DNA of 64,000 nucleotides, taken from Deltaproteobacteria bacterium (lineage in GTDB: Bacteria; Myxococcota_A; Polyangia; Haliangiales; Haliangiaceae). Of this stretch, positions 61,917-64,000 are shown piece by piece. The position numbers and the translations under genes are program-made. Numbering within the stretch: the stretch's first letter is position 1; every line of letters starts with the position of its first letter. Location: contig JAHDIH010000004.1 of assembly GCA_020630875.1 (NCBI GenBank), forward strand, positions 212-64,211. Reading direction: 5' to 3'. The notes under the pieces are model-generated. The model worked only from the letters and a program-made list of their open reading frames with translations, was not told where the DNA came from and made no database searches.

Positions 61917-63005
61917 ATGGTAGACCAACAAGATTTCAGCACGACCAAGTCAACTTCTTCCCATCCGGTATGGAGTCGACCAATTGATGATGAACAACGA
62001 CCTACCCCATGCCGGGTCATTGTATGGGGTTCTCGTGATGTGGAGATGGTAGAAGAACTACTTTCTCTAGGTGGTTGGCGTTCGGACATTGAAATTCACG
62101 GATGGGAATATGAGACCCATGAAGCCTTGTTTCAGGAAATCGCCAAACGAGCCCAAGAAGAAAACGTCACCATTGAAACACTTTGCTTTCAAGGTCACGG
62201 TAGTAATGGCTCGACGGAACTCGGTGGAGATTTAAACGTCAGAAGTTCAAAGATGGAAAAGGCGTTTCCACTAATTCTTCCCTGGCTGTCCCATGGTGCC
62301 GAAGTGATGGTTGGCGGATGCGGTACTGGTTTTGGAGACAAAGGATTAGCTCTACTTCACCGTATTGCCACCATGGGTAAGAGTAAGAGCATCAAGGTTT
62401 CAGCTGGAACCGTAGCGCAACGAGGGGCCAGTGGTCTCGAAGGCAATGAAATGTGGATGCAATACAAGGGCGAAACCAAAATAGGCGGCGTCGAATATGG
62501 CAGCATGACTGGAACCCAACGGTGGTTAGACAGTCCACTACTCGTTAGTGCAGAAGAACGATCGCTGCTTCGCTACGGCACGCTCAGCCAACTTCCCTAT
62601 AAGGTATCCGGAAGAATCGAAACCAATGCAATGTTCAGAAAAATAGTTAAACAAAAGAACAAAGGCAGCTATGTGAAAATGCCCAAATCTTTTGACCCGT
62701 TCATGAGCATAAGAATCAACAACGACCGAAAAAGGCCATGGGATGCTCACGTGAAGCTGTTCTCTCAAGAGATCGTAAACCGCTTCAAACAAATGAGAGA
62801 GATTGACAGAGCAGCGCTTTGTGGCGAGTTCGCAGGCGATTACAATCTAACAGACGTTGAAACAGCTCGTACGCAAGATTGGTTTCGTTGGATCACAAAA
62901 TACATGTCGGCAGAGCATAGCGAAGCATTCAAAACGCTGTACGCAAACGCCCGAAGAAGGGCAAAATCCAAGCATCCCGAGATTTTTGGCGCCTACGACC
63001 ACTAG
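61917..63005 (+). CDS. Caspase-like (clan CD) peptidase-like protein, DUF4347/CHAT-type
   Basis: A 362-residue soluble protein from the ATG at 61917. Residues about 30-185 have the layout of a caspase-hemoglobinase fold: strand CRVIVWGSRD, strand IETLCFQGHGSNGSTELGG with His94, strand GAEVMVGGCGTGFGDKGLAL with Cys135, then helix and IKVSAGTVAQRGASGLEGNE. The HG...G and GGCxTGxGxxG patterns resemble the DUF4347/CHAT His-Cys dyad. Residues about 200-362 form a second, basic domain with no recognised family (WDAHVKLFSQEIVNRFKQMR). No signal peptide. Proteolytic activity is inferred from the dyad, not shown. Confidence 0.6.
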   Translation: MVDQQDFSTTKSTSSHPVWSRPIDDEQRPTPCRVIVWGSRDVEMVEELLSLGGWRSDIEIHGWEYETHEALFQEIAKRAQEENVTIETLCFQGHGSNGSTELGGDLNVRSSKMEKAFPLILPWLSHGAEVMVGGCGTGFGDKGLALLHRIATMGKSKSIKVSAGTVAQRGASGLEGNEMWMQYKGETKIGGVEYGSMTGTQRWLDSPLLVSAEERSLLRYGTLSQLPYKVSGRIETNAMFRKIVKQKNKGSYVKMPKSFDPFMSIRINNDRKRPWDAHVKLFSQEIVNRFKQMREIDRAALCGEFAGDYNLTDVETARTQDWFRWITKYMSAEHSEAFKTLYANARRRAKSKHPEIFGAYDH

Positions 63006-63042
63006 TATAGAAATCAGCGCGTTTTGATGTATAGTGCGCCGG

Positions 63043-64000
63043 GTGGGTATCCTAACAGCCAGTGAACTATCGCTTTCGTTTGGCGCCCGTACGCTTTTCG
63101 ACAATCTTTCATTCATCATCGAGGCCAATGACAAAATGGGCCTTATCGGACGTAACGGTAGTGGGAAAACGACGGTGATGCGAATTCTTGCCCAAAAGCA
63201 AGAAATCGATGGGGGCAAAATTTCCATCTCGCAAGGAATACGCATAGGATACCTCGATCAAAACTTGGCGGAAGAAGGCGACCCGCGAAAGTTAATCGAC
63301 TTTGTAGTGGAAAGTATCCCCGCGCTTGGCAACGTCGACGAACGAATCGATGAAATCGAAAATCAACTGGGTACGTGCACCGACGCAGACGAAGCAATGA
63401 AACTTGCGGACGAACTGACGGAACTATTGGACAACAAGCAGCAGCTTGAAACCGACTTTGCCGAGCACCATGCTCACACCATTCTAGATGGACTCGGTTT
63501 TTCGCAAGATCAGCACGAACAGACCGTAGACAAACTTAGCGGGGGATGGAGAATGCGCGCCCACCTCGCCGGGCTTCTTTTTTCCAAACCCCATCTCTTA
63601 CTTTTGGATGAACCAACAAACCATTTAGACGTTCCCACCGTAGCGTGGTTCGGAAGCTTTCTTCAGCGCTACAAAGGCGCTTTCGTCATGATCAGCCATG
63701 ACCGTGAGTTTCTTAATAGTCAGGTTAACCGAGTGGTTGCGATAGAAAAGGAGCGAACTCGAGTTTATCCCGGCAACTACGATGCCTACGTCACGGCACG
63801 AACCGAAGAGGAAACCATCCTTTTTGCTAGGGCCAAAAATGTCGCGAAGCAAAAAGAAGACATTCAGCGCTTTATTGATAGATTCCGTGCACAAGCGAAT
63901 AAAGCGAAAGCAGTACAGAGTAGGGTAAAGCAACTTGAAAAAATGGAAGACATCGTACTGCCTTCTCGTGAAGACACCATCGGCATTAGAATCCCATCAG
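63043..64000 (+). CDS. ABC-F family ATPase (3' end beyond window)
   Basis: The frame is open from GTG 63043 to the window edge, giving the first 319 residues. ABC-F proteins act on ribosomes as translation factors or antibiotic-protection proteins. Visible are Walker A LIGRNGSGKTT, signature KLSGGWRMRAHLAG, Walker B LLLLDEPTNHLD, the H-switch MISHDREFL and the start of the inter-domain linker (FIDRFRAQANKAKAVQSRVK). The opening ILTASELSLSFGARTLFDNL supports this start; TATAGT at 63030-63035 lies 7 nt before it. Resemblance to Uup/EttA-type proteins is general; the subfamily cannot be fixed from the N-terminal half. Confidence 0.94.
   Translation, partial: MGILTASELSLSFGARTLFDNLSFIIEANDKMGLIGRNGSGKTTVMRILAQKQEIDGGKISISQGIRIGYLDQNLAEEGDPRKLIDFVVESIPALGNVDERIDEIENQLGTCTDADEAMKLADELTELLDNKQQLETDFAEHHAHTILDGLGFSQDQHEQTVDKLSGGWRMRAHLAGLLFSKPHLLLLDEPTNHLDVPTVAWFGSFLQRYKGAFVMISHDREFLNSQVNRVVAIEKERTRVYPGNYDAYVTARTEEETILFARAKNVAKQKEDIQRFIDRFRAQANKAKAVQSRVKQLEKMEDIVLPSREDTIGIRIPS

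Noticed and set aside
1-64000. Search for CRISPR arrays, tRNA/rRNA genes, insertion sequences and phage genes
   Set aside because: No regularly spaced direct repeats with spacers, no cloverleaf or rRNA stretch, and no transposase, integrase or phage structural protein was recognised by eye; the 66-nt periodicity at 4.4-8.9 kb is coding.

Overview
The window looks like a chromosomal segment of a Gram-negative bacterium of moderate G+C. Many short lipoproteins have Asp/Pro-rich tethers. There is a FadL-like porin, OmpA-type proteins, an FHA-sigma54 regulator, a type IV pilin cluster, an MlaE-type lipid permease and a gldA/F/G-like operon. This mix resembles Myxococcota/Bdellovibrionota-like 'deltaproteobacteria', but that placement is inference: no rRNA or tRNA gene was seen. 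No insertion sequence, phage or CRISPR array was found, so the region reads as vertically inherited chromosome with local gene-family expansion.

Layout. 1-14.9 kb holds cell-surface and cytoskeleton-like genes: a cut-off hypothetical protein, a lipoprotein with ASH and InlB-like modules, a DUF4139 protein, a 1,673-residue protein made almost wholly of 22-residue Val/Glu/Pro repeats that resemble eukaryotic alveolins and articulins, a FadL-like porin with a partner lipoprotein, a DUF937-OmpA fusion and a WXXGXW lipoprotein. 15-17.1 kb has an FHA-sigma54 activator and a rhomboid-like protein without catalytic residues. 17.2-20.6 kb is a deoxyribose catabolic pair (deoC plus a two-domain ALDH16-like dehydrogenase). 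20.6-26.5 kb (minus strand) is a compact operon with a degenerate flavoprotein-like membrane protein, nadE, thyA, folA and a Leu/Glu-type dehydrogenase. 26.6-31.3 kb is a gldA-gldF-gldG-DUF4340 ABC operon followed by a DegQ/HtrA protease. 32.5-34.8 kb has a small DUF5522 gene (minus strand, below common ORF length cut-offs) and a tandem array of four zinc-finger/transmembrane paralogues, one frameshifted.

34.9-36 kb has grpE with a hairpin abutting its start codon, and an EVE-domain gene. 36-38 kb has two Cys-rich repeat lipoproteins. 38-43.9 kb (minus strand) runs bioB - PduO-type cobalamin adenosyltransferase - unknown - fused MlaF-MlaE lipid ABC transporter - unknown membrane-anchored protein. 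44.9-49.5 kb is a type IV pilin-like array with four intact and two broken copies. 49.6-51.7 kb is groES-groEL with a CIRCE-like operator over a good sigma70 promoter. 53.3-54.8 kb is a sulfur/persulfide operon (ETHE1-like hydrolase with split YeeE/YedE transporters). 54.9-57.9 kb is a SulP transporter - beta-carbonic anhydrase - TetR unit. 58-63 kb mixes lipoproteins, a ferritin-like protein, a polymorphic-toxin-like protein and a caspase-like (His/Cys dyad) protein. The window ends inside an ABC-F ATPase gene.

Two themes cut across the genes. First, many transcription units have a -10-like hexamer only 5-8 nt before the start codon and no Shine-Dalgarno sequence, while internal operon genes have strong ones, which suggests widespread leaderless transcripts. 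Second, several gene families here are being duplicated and broken (pilins, zinc-finger membrane proteins, Cys-rich lipoproteins). The most unusual single object is the giant alveolin-like repeat protein.
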